The position numbers and the translations under genes were made by a program. DNA of 64,000 bases. Origin: Hexactinellida sp. DTS-2022. Taxonomy: Eukaryota > Porifera > Hexactinellida. The stretch lies in the NCBI GenBank assembly GCA_028753945.1, contig JAPNXP010000002.1, positions 8,246,001 to 8,310,000 on the forward strand. The letters run 5' to 3'. Positions within the stretch are counted from its first letter, which is position 1. Each line of letters opens with the position of its first letter. Of this stretch, positions 20,050 to 30,726 are shown piece after piece. The notes beneath the pieces are model-generated. The model searched no databases, was not told where the DNA came from, and saw nothing but the letters and a program-made list of their open reading frames with translations.

Positions 20050-21418
20050 ATTAATTATTTAAATTTTCTTAATTTGTTAATTATTCTGATTAATGGTATA
20101 TCCGGGCGAGCGCTAAAATGTTGAAACCACAGATTAAGTCTACTGTTCTCGAGGTATACACTGTTCTTTGTTCATAATAATAAAGCAAACATATTTCAAG
20201 AAAGAATTTCCCTATTATGTGTATAATTATTCTCCAGATTCCATTATAATTCCTAGTTTACTATGTCCTGACTATGCTGATATCGTGATTAACCGTCTCC
20301 ATTTATGCGGGTTCCACTGTACTTCTAATATGTACGAATATATATAATACATACTGTATGTTATTCCCATGAAATACTTGGGGATGGACACCCCCGGTAG
20401 ATCTGTGCCTGCTCTTGGTATTCTCACAGCGAATCATCAACTTTCTGCATTCATGTATGGAGAAGTGTTCGTTACCTTTATTATAATAAAGAAACAATTT
20501 GTTTAATTAAATAAAGGCACCATTCACAGAAATGAAACTTTGTGTTTCATTTGAAACACGCATTACTTGTCAATGTGAATGAATATAACTACATTTTATC
20601 TCGAACTTGTGTTCAATTTTTGTTTACGTAAATATAATAATATTAATATTTATTATAATACCAATATTATACTTTATTAACAATCACTGTAACTAATATA
20701 TTAGTTACAGTGATTGTTAATAAAGTAACTATTACACAATTGAAGCAATAGCAACTGAAAGTGATGATTTCTATAATTAGAAGTTACTTTTTATACCTGT
20801 CACCAAGGGCGGCACGTCCTTTCGAAAAGTGGTACGGCGGAGAATTTTACAGTATATGAATGTGGTACGGCTACGCCACACCATTATTCGTATATGTTGC
20901 GGCGACACTGGCCTAGGTATTTGAATATGATCCGGCAATTATTAAATCATTTAATCATTAAATTATCAATGAATTGTTTAATTTCGAATAGATAGAGATG
21001 GTACAGCAAAGCTGGCAATCCTGAAAAGTGGTACGGCGCTCGCCGCACTAGACGTACCGGGTATGTCTCCCCTGCCTGTCACTTCATTGACTTCGGTACA
21101 ATTCCTCATACTGTAAATGATTCTAATAATAATAATAATAATAATAAACGTAGTGCATTTTTAGTGGGAGTCAGAATTTGCAGGCCACAAGACCAATTTT
21201 GTATCTTATATGTAAACTGATTTTATTTTAACTATCGGTATAAAACTAGTACAATTAAGATTAGAATATGTAATTTTGAAGTTAGTAACTACATATAATT
21301 ACCTATCTATATTCAATGCGCACAATTACAATAAAATTTCCTAAAATTGATACTATAATAGTATCATTAATATTGTAACGCGTATACTATAGTACTCTTA
21401 TATGCCTAAATTTATTAG
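20050..21418. other. Non-coding interior of the TIR element
   Basis: AT-rich. Holds a 56-bp perfect palindrome (20671-20726), a region with repeated GTGGTACGGC words (20830-21050) that looks like a short separate insertion, and an AAT microsatellite (about 21126-21148). Exons 5' of the NRF1-like exon might hide here, but I could not identify any. Confidence 0.4.
20671..20726. repeat. 56-bp perfect palindrome
   Basis: Two 28-bp halves beginning ACTTTATTAACAATCACTGT are exact reverse complements with no loop. Confidence 0.9.
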
Positions 21419-22185
21419 GAAGAACGCGTAACTTCTGGGGTAAACCAGAATTGCAGCCTATTTGGTGGCCAGAAGATGTCCCTTTCGATAATATTTCGAG
21501 GAAGTCTACCAAATCTATCCTACAGAAAATCATTAAGGCTTATTTATACTCGTAGCAGGTAGGAACTATCCCTAAAATTTAATCAGAGGTCGTTCACTAA
21601 ACAGGATTAACACCTCCAATGTGTTGGAAGAAGACGATCTCAATCTCCCAGTTTCTACCGCGCATTCTCCCATTCTTCTCCAAGATGAGCAGATAACAAA
21701 TGACTTGCCAGAAATCAATTCCTTAGATGAGGTGAGCGAATCAAGTACCTCGTTATTCCCTGGATTTTCTCTTCAGCAACCCGAATCCACTTCTACGCTT
21801 GTAGAATTACAACCAACATCTTCATTGGCTGTACTAGCTGGTGCAAGAAAGTTAAGCCCTCTCACAACAACTATTCGTATTCTTGATGAAGTAACAAGAT
21901 CACGCTCGCTACACGAATTATCAAATGAATACACATTCCTAACGGATATAACTATCAATGCATTTTGCGTAAGTTTATTATAATTTCGTTGATTTTCTAA
22001 TGAACTTTAATTAATTAATTTCTTTTTCCAAAGGATATATTGAAGAATAACTACCTTCAGTTTCAGGGTTTACAAGATACTATCCTGTCCCAAGTAAGTA
22101 ACATACAAATACCAACCATTCAAAATGTAAATGATTTGCACATTAATTTCTACAGTATTTCAAACCCTATAAAATATTCGACTGA
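21419..22185 (+). CDS. Spliced gene with NRF1-like DNA-binding segment (partial 5' end)
   Basis: Predicted exons are ?21419-21551, 21605-21968, 22034-22093 and 22156-22185; the three introns (53, 65, 62 bp) have GT-AG ends and keep the frame. The first exon encodes FWGKPELQPIWWPEDVPFDN followed by a basic helix-like segment. The spacing WGK-x4-PIWWPED-x-P matches, from memory, the core of the NRF1/Ewg DNA-binding domain. The second exon is acidic and Ser/Thr-rich, as in an activation region. The protein ends ...YFKPYKIFD. The start is not found. It may be the element's own DNA-binding or regulatory protein. Confidence 0.65.
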
Positions 22186-22223
22186 AATTAGAATGGAGCA
22201 ACAGTGAGTAATAATTTATTTAC

Positions 22224-24669
22224 TTACTTATAGTTCTTTTTGAAGGCGGGAAAATAATTGAAGTAATCTTCATGTTTCAGTTCCACTTCCACAAGAATAC
22301 GGGTTGGGTTTTTGTAAAGAGAGTCGATTTGAGACATGATGATCCGGAAAAGCGATGCGATGATTGGATGCAAAGTAAATTGCCCTGCATTAGTTGATAG
22401 CGTTTGAAATGAATTGAATAATATTTCTAATGTATGCATTTTTTTAAATAATAATGCAATAAAATTTTGTTCTACAGGTCTTTCTTTGGAAAGTTCAACG
22501 ACTGATAATAATTCAGTATTGGTAAGCAGAGAGAATGGAAACAATCCTGTTATTGGCTCAGATCTGATAAGTAATTCTATTATTTATTTAACATTAGGGC
22601 ATTCTAGGTTAATCGAAGTTATGTTCTCTGCATTCATAAGGCTACCAAATTTAATATATTCTGCGAACTCTATTCTAAGTGAGGCTGTCGTCTCTTTAAA
22701 GCGTATAACATTTAAACCATTCAGGCAATACTCGTGAAGCTCTTTACTCAATTTACTTTCTGAAATGAATAATCTATCTCTGAGTGTTATTGGAGAGTAA
22801 AGCTGATTTTCATCAAACTCGGGAGAAGAATCTGGAATTTCTTTAATGGTGCCCATTGTTATTCCATCCAAAATTATCACTTCTGGAGAATCCTTGCAAG
22901 TTTGACATGTTAAAATATATTTAAAATCGAATCGACCATTCTTAAATAAGCATTCCATCCATGCTGAAAAATATGATAATTGTAATTTTGCTTACTTCCC
23001 AATCTTTGCATCTTTCTATTCTTAGCCCTAAAAAGGAATAAACGAATAGTTTTAGATAATTAATCTCAATAAGCAAATGATCGCTTACTTTAGAAAACCA
23101 TGTAGTGTGTTCCTTGATAAAGTCATTAGTTCGCTATACTCGAATAGCAATCCGTAATGAATCATATAACGATTGTTAATGTTGAGTGAGAGATTATTTT
23201 GGCCTTCAAAAACAGCTTTGCAAGAACAAGGCCCGTTGCATTTGGTACTATAGACTAAAAGATTAAAGAAGTCAAAGAGATGCAAAACTTTAGCTGTATA
23301 ACCGAATTTGTGTATATGTTGCAGTCCATATGCGTTTCCAGTTAAAAACTTTCCACGCGAAATGAGTTTCGCGTCATTACAAAAAGCCAAACGCGTTTCG
23401 TATATTGAAGTTATAGAAAATGGAAACGCATGTGAACTGCAACATAGACATTAACTAAATTAAACATACCATGATGTCTATTCAAGATGAGCACCTCGTT
23501 TTCAGTATAAATAATAATTCCCGTGCGCTCTAGCACTAAGTTTTCTATACTATTGATTTTATAGCCATGTCCACAAAATTCTCTTTCTGGATATAAGTTT
23601 TCTGGTAGATTCAACCCACAAGAAAGTTGGTTTTTATAAACCTCTATTAAATTTGGGTCAAGAGTAAGTGGGATAGGTAAAGTTGAAACAGTCGAATAAT
23701 CTAGTTTCACTTGCTGTTTCGGGATTAGATGAAGAGATTTCAAAATTATCTCAAAAACAATCTTCTGTTGGCAACCACCAGGACAGTTACTGCAATGCCA
23801 TTTCGTTTCTTTGAGGAAAAAGCGATGGTGTCCATTTTACATCAAAAAAATGTTTTTGCGTTGAGAACATAGTAAGTTGAATTGTCCACAGTACAAGGTT
23901 CACAGACTGTGAAGCATTGGTATTCTAAACATTGTTTCACAGCCTCATAATGCGAACAGTCTTTGCCTAGACAACCAGAACAGTGTTGTTTTGAAATATC
24001 GACGGATAAGATGTTATTCGATAAAACTGGTATTCCTATTGAAATAAAAATAATTAATAATTATACGCATTGCATATTATTATACTGCAACGATCTGTAT
24101 ATACAGAAAGGTATTCAATTTTGGGCATAAAGTTGCCTCGTCCAATTACTAATCAATTTGTTATGTATTGTACCTATATTTTATGGAAAGATTTTTGGCA
24201 CATGAGAGTCAATGAAAATCTTAACATAAAAAAGTTTGACTCACCCTGATCATTTTCATATTCTGTTAGCAAAAAAAGAGTTGTATCTTGAAGTTGCCAT
24301 ATGTTGGAGTATTCGGTTAGCATTTGTACATACTGATCAACCGTTTGGGATATCGAGCGTTAGTAAGTCCAGATCAGTATCTTGCTCAACATCTATGTAC
24401 GTAAATATCAGAATGATCAAATTACTGAATTAATAATAGACATAAATTAGATAAAGTTTCAAATTATGCAAATTACCGTTTAGATGTGAATTCTGTTTCG
24501 ATGTAATTGGCAAAACTAACGTTGTGTCAACTTCATTTAGTTGTGTATTGAATGGACGTGCTTCACTTTCAATATTAAGTGTAAGAGTATCCAGCACTTC
24601 ATTATTGTTAATCTTTCGCTTTTTGGATTGAGAGATAACTAGCTCAGAGATTGACAATCTTTCTGCCAT
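22224..24669 (-). pseudogene. Intron-split cysteine-cluster gene, convergent to the NRF1-like gene
   Basis: A start ATG at 24669 follows a TATA box ~70 bp upstream. Likely exons: 24669-24477, 24392-24245, 24035-23470, 23436-23089, a 32-nt micro-exon 23027-22996, 22963 to about 22588, and about 22551 to 22224. Introns are 84, 209, 33, 61 and 32 bp, then one near 36 bp. Motifs in order: HCSGCLGKDCSH, a CFTVCEPC pair, WHCSNCPGGC, CNGPCSC, and TCQTCKDSPEVIILDGITMG. The last has the look of a zinc pair followed by an RNase H-fold first Asp. Frame slips are needed near 24340, 23830 and the 33-bp intron, so this copy is decayed. It could be the transposase; CxC/HMGXB3-like relatives are only a guess. 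Confidence 0.55.
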
Positions 24670-24740
24670 AAGAGAGCAAAATAAGACTAGATGATTGTAT
24701 TGAAGGAGTGAAGTAATTACAAGTTCACAAAGTACTTCAT

Positions 24741-24748
24741 TTATATAA
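24741..24748 (-). promoter_or_regulatory. TATA box for the minus-strand gene
   Basis: On the minus strand this reads TTATATAA within GCTTATATAAATGAAG, ~72 bp upstream of the ATG and ~50 bp inside the right inverted repeat, so the gene would be driven from the element's end. Confidence 0.55.
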
Positions 24749-24798
24749 GCTCCTCGGCTCGCGCTATGCGTGTCCTGACTGGAAGCTATTCTTAGAAA

Positions 24799-24871
24799 GT
24801 TAGGAGCATGCTCTATCGTGTAGGAGCATGCTCTCTCGACTGTAGGAGCATGCTCTCTCGACTTTTTAATA
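24799..24871 (-). repeat. Right terminal inverted repeat
   Basis: Exact reverse complement of the left repeat over 73 bp. Three GAGCATGCTC palindromes lie at 24804, 24824 and 24846. Confidence 0.92.
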
Positions 24872-24924
24872 CCTCGAAAGTACTGGTTATGGAGTTATAT
24901 ATAAAAATCACACCAAACGGATTC

Positions 24925-25180
24925 CTCGACGTAGAAGCCCGGGTGGGGTATAATCAGACCCCACTGATTCCCGACGTAGAAGCCCGGGTGGGGTATAATC
25001 AGAACCCACTGATTCCCGACGTAGAAGCCCAAGTGGGGTATAATCAGACCCCACTGATTCCCGACGTAGAAGCCCAGGTGGGGTATAATCAGACCCCACT
25101 GATTCCCGACGTAGAAGCCCAGGTGGGGTATAATCAGACCCCAAAACCAGGTGGGGTAAAAAAATACCCCATGTGTGCAA
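24925..25180 (+). repeat. 45-bp tandem repeat (about five units)
   Basis: Units of 45 bp carry GACGTAGAAGCCC and a facing GTGGGGT...ACCCCAC pair that can form a hairpin. Because 45 is a multiple of three the array is open on both strands as a 15-residue repeat; this is not taken as coding. Confidence 0.85.
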
Positions 25181-25203
25181 CGGGGGGTTAACTAATTAAT
25201 TAA

Positions 25204-25838
25204 CATTACTTGCAAATATTTTTCTGAGTATTTTCCTGAAATAGATCTAAAAGATTTGACGAATACCTGGATTACTAATCTTTTTGCAACTCAGTCAATT
25301 TCTGAAGCGAATCTTAGCAATAAACTAAAAGAAAATTTGCTTGAATTGTCTGTTGACAGCACCCATGAGATCTATTTTACACAACATGCTTTGTGCCAGT
25401 TTTGGACATTTGCTAGCCTTGAATACAAAAATATTAGTAATGTTGCAATTACTCAGTTACTTCCTTTTCACTCAACATACTTATGCGAACAAGGTTTCTC
25501 AGCGCTCACTCTAATTAAAACAAAACTCAGAAATCACCTGGATCCAGAACCATCTCTGATACTAGCATTGACTAATATTAGGCCCAAAATTAGTAAAATT
25601 TTAGAGCTTAAACAGAACCATTCATCCCAATAGGTTCAAGAATACCTTTAGACTTTAGAGTAGATATCTATTCAGAAGTAATTGAATAGGAATTATCATC
25701 ATTCTTTATTATTCACTTGAATATTACTTAAGAATTGATAATACTGTATGTAAAAATTAGATGTTGGGGACTTGGGGGTACGCGTAAAGTTAAAAAATAG
25801 CCAGGGGATACGCTGAGAAAAAAGTTTGAAGACCACTG
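25204..25838 (+). pseudogene. hAT transposase, 3' fragment with right terminus
   Basis: A frame ending at 25633 encodes the C-terminal dimerisation region of a hAT transposase of the type related to ZBED5/FAM200 proteins: LLPFHSTYLCEQGFSAL, then LRNHLDPEPSLILALT. The right element end GTTTGAAGACCACTG closes at 25838. The 5' half is missing; the 45-bp array lies where it should be. It is inserted in, or fused to, a fragment of the AAGGTTAAATTACGGCAG repeat (25841-25925, inverted). Confidence 0.75.
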
Positions 25839-25840
25839 TT

Positions 25841-25925
25841 CTATCATATATCTGAAATTCAAACTCCCACCTTCAAAACTAAATTCATGCGATTTTTTGG
25901 GTGAATCTGCCGTAATTTAACCTTA
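25841..25925 (-). repeat. Terminal fragment of the AAGGTTAAATTACGGCAG family
   Basis: Inverted match to the left end of 41505-42232 and 43256-43945, cut at its inner side by the hAT end at 25838. Confidence 0.65.
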
Positions 25926-25926
25926 A

Positions 25927-25980
25927 AGACCCCACTAGGTCAATAATGTAGAATATTAGTGAGGTCCCAAAAGACACCAC
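25927..25980 (+). repeat. Left part of a 45-bp minisatellite
   Basis: One unit (CCCCACTAGGTCAATAATGT...) lies left of the hAT element. The array continues at 28622 beyond the target duplication. Confidence 0.75.
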
Positions 25981-28621
25981 TAGGGCTTACAATCCCGGGC
26001 ATATTTTGCAATCCCGGGATTTCGGGATTTCGGGATTGTCAATTTTTTCTAATCCCGGGATTGCGGGATTGACTTTTTTAAATCCCGGGATCCCGGGATC
26101 CCGGGATTAGAAGAAGCATATAGAATTCAGGTAGTTCTTCGAAAAAAGTTGGTATTATATAATTTAATTTTCTAAGTAACGCAACGTTTAATAATAACTG
26201 AGTGTATGAATGATGTAAATAATTGTGTTTGAATGAGATGAAATTATCATAAAGAGATGAGATTATTTTATTACTATTTTTCATTGTGTCTAATTAAGCA
26301 GAGTATATTTAAGCTTTTATCACTGAGAGTGCTTCGAAATTTGTTGCAGAGATAGGAACATGATGAAAAGACCCTTTCCGATTCCACAGATGTAGGCGGT
26401 ACTGTGAGCAGCATTTGATATACGTTTTCTAACAAATTTCCTCTTCTATCTGTTTGCTCCGCTATATTTAATTCGTACTTCAACGAAGATGATAGAGACT
26501 CATCAGATGGTAAAACCCCTTTAGGGATTTTAAGGAAGCTTCGATTGCTAACTGTAATTTCATGGGTAGAGGCAGTGTTTCGGTGTCATTGACTTCAAGA
26601 TCCGTGTTAGAAATTATTGTATCTATCTCATCTACCGTATTTCTTTCTACAACTTCATTTTTATCCAATCTGGATAATAACCTCAGACAAAATGCCTTTA
26701 CTACTCCTTTTTTGTCAAGTTTTGCTAAAGGGTTGTGTAGATAAGCAGTAATGACTGAAGCTTCGATATAACGCTCTTGAATACTTCTTTGGTTTATTGC
26801 TTCAATAATTTGATGAATATATTATGAACCTGATGGAAGATAATTCTGGATTTCATCAAGTAAAATAATATCGTTGCTTCAGCAGAGATAAAATTCGCAT
26901 CTCGCCTGCATAAGGCCTCTACTGCTATCTTGATAGGTTGTAATGTTGTACGACAAAAGAAACCTGCGTGAACTCTTCATTTGTTAATTTAATATCAATA
27001 TTTAGATCCAGTAGAGATTTTTGAACTGGTACGCTTATTTTAAGTATTCTCTCGAGCATATTTAGGAGTGAGCTCCAACGGGTCTTACAGTCCAGAATTA
27101 ACTGTAATCCATTCGGATGTTTCTCTCGTACATACGTTTGCAGAACTTCATTTCTAAGAGGGGAACGCTTGAATAGTTTCACAATTTTACGAACTTTGTT
27201 GACCACGCCATCAATGTCGAATCTTAACATTAGTATATTTTCTTCTTCCGTATCAAGGTCGCCTATTACAGTTAACCCATCCACATCTAAATCCTCTAAT
27301 AATTCTTCATCATATTCCTCGGTTTCACTTGAATTGCTATAAGATCTTTCCGTAGAACTATTATGCTTTTGATAAAAAAAGGTCATGTATCACGAGTTGA
27401 AGACCATGGGCGTAACATAATTGATGAAGTGTTGGAATTAATCGTCCAAGTTTTCTCATCATGGAACATCCATCCGTGGTAGCAGCAACAATATCAGTCT
27501 AAAAATTTATGCCATATTCACTAAGTCTATTAGAAATTGTCTCATGACATCTCTCTGCTGAAAAGCATCCACTTATTCTGACCAACCCAAAATTCCAAAA
27601 ATAACCAATCCCATGGATATTAATATTCAATATCTCCTATTTCGCATTGAAGTCCATTCGTCTAGTGTAATGCTGAACATTTCACAGTTAATTTTCTTAA
27701 GGAGTAAATCATGCTTTATTCTCTCAACTACATGCGCGCCATACTTGAACACTTGTTCTCGAATAGTAGTCACTGACCTGGGTAAAGAATGGCCCAGGGC
27801 TATTAGAGATTTTCTTAGGTCTTTCGAAGTGATGAAAATATTAAACGGAAGCCCATCACATGCAGTCATCCTTGCAAGAACTGCTGGAAGAGTTGATTCG
27901 TTTAGAAAAAGGTCAATTTTGGTGACTTTTGTAGATTTGGATTGGGGTTCATTTTCAGGAATCTGATCATTCTTACGTTTAAGAGTTATCTCAATTTGAT
28001 GGGTTGATTTTAGATGTACATGCAATCCTTTTGTAGATTCACCATCGCATTTCAATGCCTTTTTGCAGACTTTACATTGTGCTAGTTTTCCACTTTCTGA
28101 TCTTAGAAAATGTTGCCATATCTCAGCCCCGACAAATTCCTTAAATTTAATGTTCTCAGCCATATGCGTAAATAATTATACTGAGTCATATTGGAAAGGG
28201 CCTTATTTATGAAAGAGCACGATTGCATTATTGATAAATCTGTATTAAAAGTTAATTATGCATACATTGCGCATACGTAATTTACTTGTTAAAATATGAT
28301 ATATTGTTATTGTTATTGTTAAGCACTAAAATACTGTTACCATGTAGTGATTCGTACATGGAAGTTATTCTACCTAACTTACAATTACGAAGCACTAAAT
28401 GCTAACTCTAGTTAATGATTTAGCCATTGTTAACTTCGGACAAGGCAATTATCTAATCAAGAAAGTATTAATACTATATAGCTATATAGACCAAAAATTT
28501 GGGATCCCGGGATTGAGAAACGAATCCCGGGATTCAATCCCGGACCGGGGGATTGAGAAACAAATCCCGGGATTCGATCCCGGGAAGAAAATAGACCGGG
28601 ATCCCGGGATTGTAAGCCCTA
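25981..28621 (-). mobile_element. hAT DNA transposon, 2641 bp, target duplication GACACCAC
   Basis: Terminal repeats TAGGGCTTACAATCCCGGG at the left and its exact inverse at 28603-28621. Direct 8-bp GACACCAC copies at 25973-25980 and 28622-28629. Subterminal regions carry many ATCCCGGGAT palindromes, probable transposase sites. The transposase runs on the minus strand. Confidence 0.95.
26274..28163 (-). pseudogene. hAT transposase with N-terminal BED zinc finger, frame-broken
   Basis: It begins MAENIKFKEFVGAEIWQHF and has a BED finger (CKVCKKALKCDGESTKGLHV...H). Next come FSITLDEWTS (first catalytic Asp region), a TDG...CYAHGLQLVIHD block (second), a CKTRWSS segment, and the C-terminal VPPTSVESERVFSSCSYLCN...LSDKSLNILCLI dimerisation signature. 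Breaks lie near 27630, 27485 (stop), 26920 and 26500. Without these it would be a typical ~620-residue hAT transposase, so the copy was probably active not long ago. Confidence 0.85.
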
Positions 28622-29612
28622 GACACCACTATGTCAATAGTCTAGAAAATCATTGGGGTCTGTAAAGAACCCACCATAGCAATAATGCAGAAAATCAATG
28701 GGGTCCCAAATTACCCCACTGTTAGAATAATGTATAAAATTAGTGGTGTTTCCAAACAACCCACTATGCAAATAATGCAGAAAATCATTGGGGCCCAAAT
28801 GATCCCACTATGTCAATAATGCAGAAAATTTGTGTGGTCCCTAAAGACACCACTATGTCAATAGCGTAGAAAATTAATGGGACCCAAATTACACCACTAT
28901 GTCAATAGTGCAGAAAATTTGTGGGGTCAAATGACGCACTATGTCAATAATGCAGAAAATCATATGTCTCCGTGAAGACCCCACTATTTCAATAATGTAG
29001 AAAATTTGTGGGGTTCCCAAAGATCCCACTATATCATTAATGTAGAAAAGTAGTGGGGTCCCCAAAGACACCACTATGTCAATATTGTAGAAAATCTTTG
29101 GGGTCCGTAGAGGCCCCACTATGTCATTACCGTAAAAATTAATGGCGTTCGTAAAGATCCTACTATGTAAATAAAGCAGAAAATCATTGTGTTCCGTAAA
29201 GATCCCACTATGTCAATAATGTACAAAATTAGTGTGGTCCCAAAAGACCCCACAATGTGAATAATGGAGAGAATTAGTGGGTCCCTAAAGACACCACTAT
29301 GTCAATAATGCAGAAAGTAAGTGAGTACTAAAGATACCACTATGTCAATAGCGTAGAACATTAATATGTTCCCAAATTATCCCAATATGTCAATAATGCA
29401 GATAATTAGTGGGGTTTCAAATGACCCCACTACATCAATAATGTAGAAAATTAGTGTGGTTCCCAAAGACCCCACTATGTCAATATTGTAGAAAATTATT
29501 GGTGTTCCCAAAGACCCCACTATGTCAATAATGCAGAAAATCATTGGAACCGTACATACCCCACTATGTCGATAATGCAGAAAATAAGTGGGTACCAAAT
29601 GACCCCACCCAT
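28622..29612 (+). repeat. 45-bp minisatellite, ~22 units
   Basis: The unit is roughly CACTATGTCAATAATGCAGAAAAT.. followed by GTGGGGTCCCAAAGACCC. Units vary by several substitutions and small indels. The length keeps the minus strand open as a 15-residue repeat (FYIIDIVGSLGTP-like), which is an artefact. Confidence 0.85.
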
Positions 29613-30726
29613 GGCCTACTAAATACGCGGCCTGCTAAGTTCCCGAAATGAAACATAAAATAGCAGGCCATTATCTTATGCAACCATAATCTGTTTTTAT
29701 GTTAAGTATATATACTTTTTTAAGAAAGTGGAGTTGGGAAAAGTGTGCAAAGACACGTATCTGTTGATTTTAGATTCATTTCCCTGGGCGAGTATCACAC
29801 CAACTTTACACAAATTATCAGCCCACTGTGAAGAATTGATTCGCGAATATAACTCTGGATTTGGATTAATTGCCAAAACATCAATAATTACGTCACTAAT
29901 ATGTCCCCTGAAGGGGATTGAGGACTTATTTTTTTAAATTTCAATTCCAGCATAATTCCATGACATAGTAGTAATATATTTCACACTAATCTCGAAATTC
30001 AATTTTGTTGATTAATTCGCCAGAATCCCGAAGCAAGCATCCTTAAACGATGTTGCTTAGTAATTACATTAGGCGAATGTTAGTTGTACTTTTTCGTATC
30101 CGTACCAACCCAATAATTCCATTGCAATGTCCTAGTAACTAAACCAGGCAAATAATAATGTCGTTAATATAAGCTAATTCCATAACAACATCCAAGTAAC
30201 CGAGTCAAGTGACTATACTCCCAGTCAAATAGGAGCATGAGCCCAGTACTTTTCAACACCTCAATTATACATATATTGCTTCATAGGAAATATTTTTTTG
30301 TTATAATCAAGTAGTAATATATGAACGTATAAACCTTTACCCCTCACAAATCAAACACCTCCTTTTTCGCATTATGGTAATTTTCGATTCACTTACATTT
30401 CTCAATTTCGGGCAAAATGTCGATTTTTTTTAAATAATTAAGAAAATTCGAATATTGTTTTTTCTGAAAAATGTAATGTGATAGGCCCAAACCGACTTCG
30501 GAAATGTGATCAGCATATTAAAATTACCATAAAATACATTGATGCTATCTCGTATTTATTGTGTGTGTTGTACAGTGTACTCTAGGCATAGAGTAAATAA
30601 CAAGTTTGCTGTAAGTGAGTGTTTCTTTCTACCCAACCTGTGACTGTTATAACTGAAATTACTGTAAATCGTGACCTACGTTATATAACGCCTATGCACC
30701 AACTTTGTGAAACTGGACCATGGATT
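29613..30726. other. Intergenic stretch; no gene seen
   Basis: AT-rich single-copy-looking sequence. An inverted pair around GGCCTACTAAA...GCAGGCCATTA (29625-29672) is present. Short open frames have no recognised domain. Confidence 0.3.

Larger units (their letters stand above)
19553..24865. mobile_element. 5.3-kb TIR element with palindrome-array ends and NRF1-like gene
   Basis: Perfect 73-bp inverted copies at 19547-19619 and 24799-24871 bound the region. Both edges carry TTAA (19549-19552, 24866-24869), which fits a TTAA target duplication as in piggyBac or Kolobok elements, though TA cannot be excluded because the edges are symmetrical. Inside are a short plus-strand frame near the left end, a spliced plus-strand gene with an NRF1-like segment, and a convergent spliced minus-strand gene with cysteine clusters. 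No standard piggyBac or Kolobok transposase is recognisable. Several frame breaks indicate a decayed copy. Confidence 0.8.

Noticed and set aside
19547-24871. Assignment of the TIR element to piggyBac or Kolobok
   Set aside because: The TTAA edges fit, but no transposase of either type is visible and the symmetrical flanks also allow a TA target.
24808-25191. Open frames on both strands with a perfect 15-residue repeat (VEARVGYNQTPLIP-like)
   Set aside because: They follow from a 45-bp tandem repeat without stops; both strands are open equally and there is no independent sign of coding.
28889-29598. Minus-strand frames with FYIIDIVGSLGTP-type repeats
   Set aside because: Translation of the 45-bp minisatellite; units carry indels that break the frame.
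29728-29937. 69-aa plus-strand frame as a host exon
   Set aside because: No domain, no convincing splice sites, and length expected by chance in this sequence.
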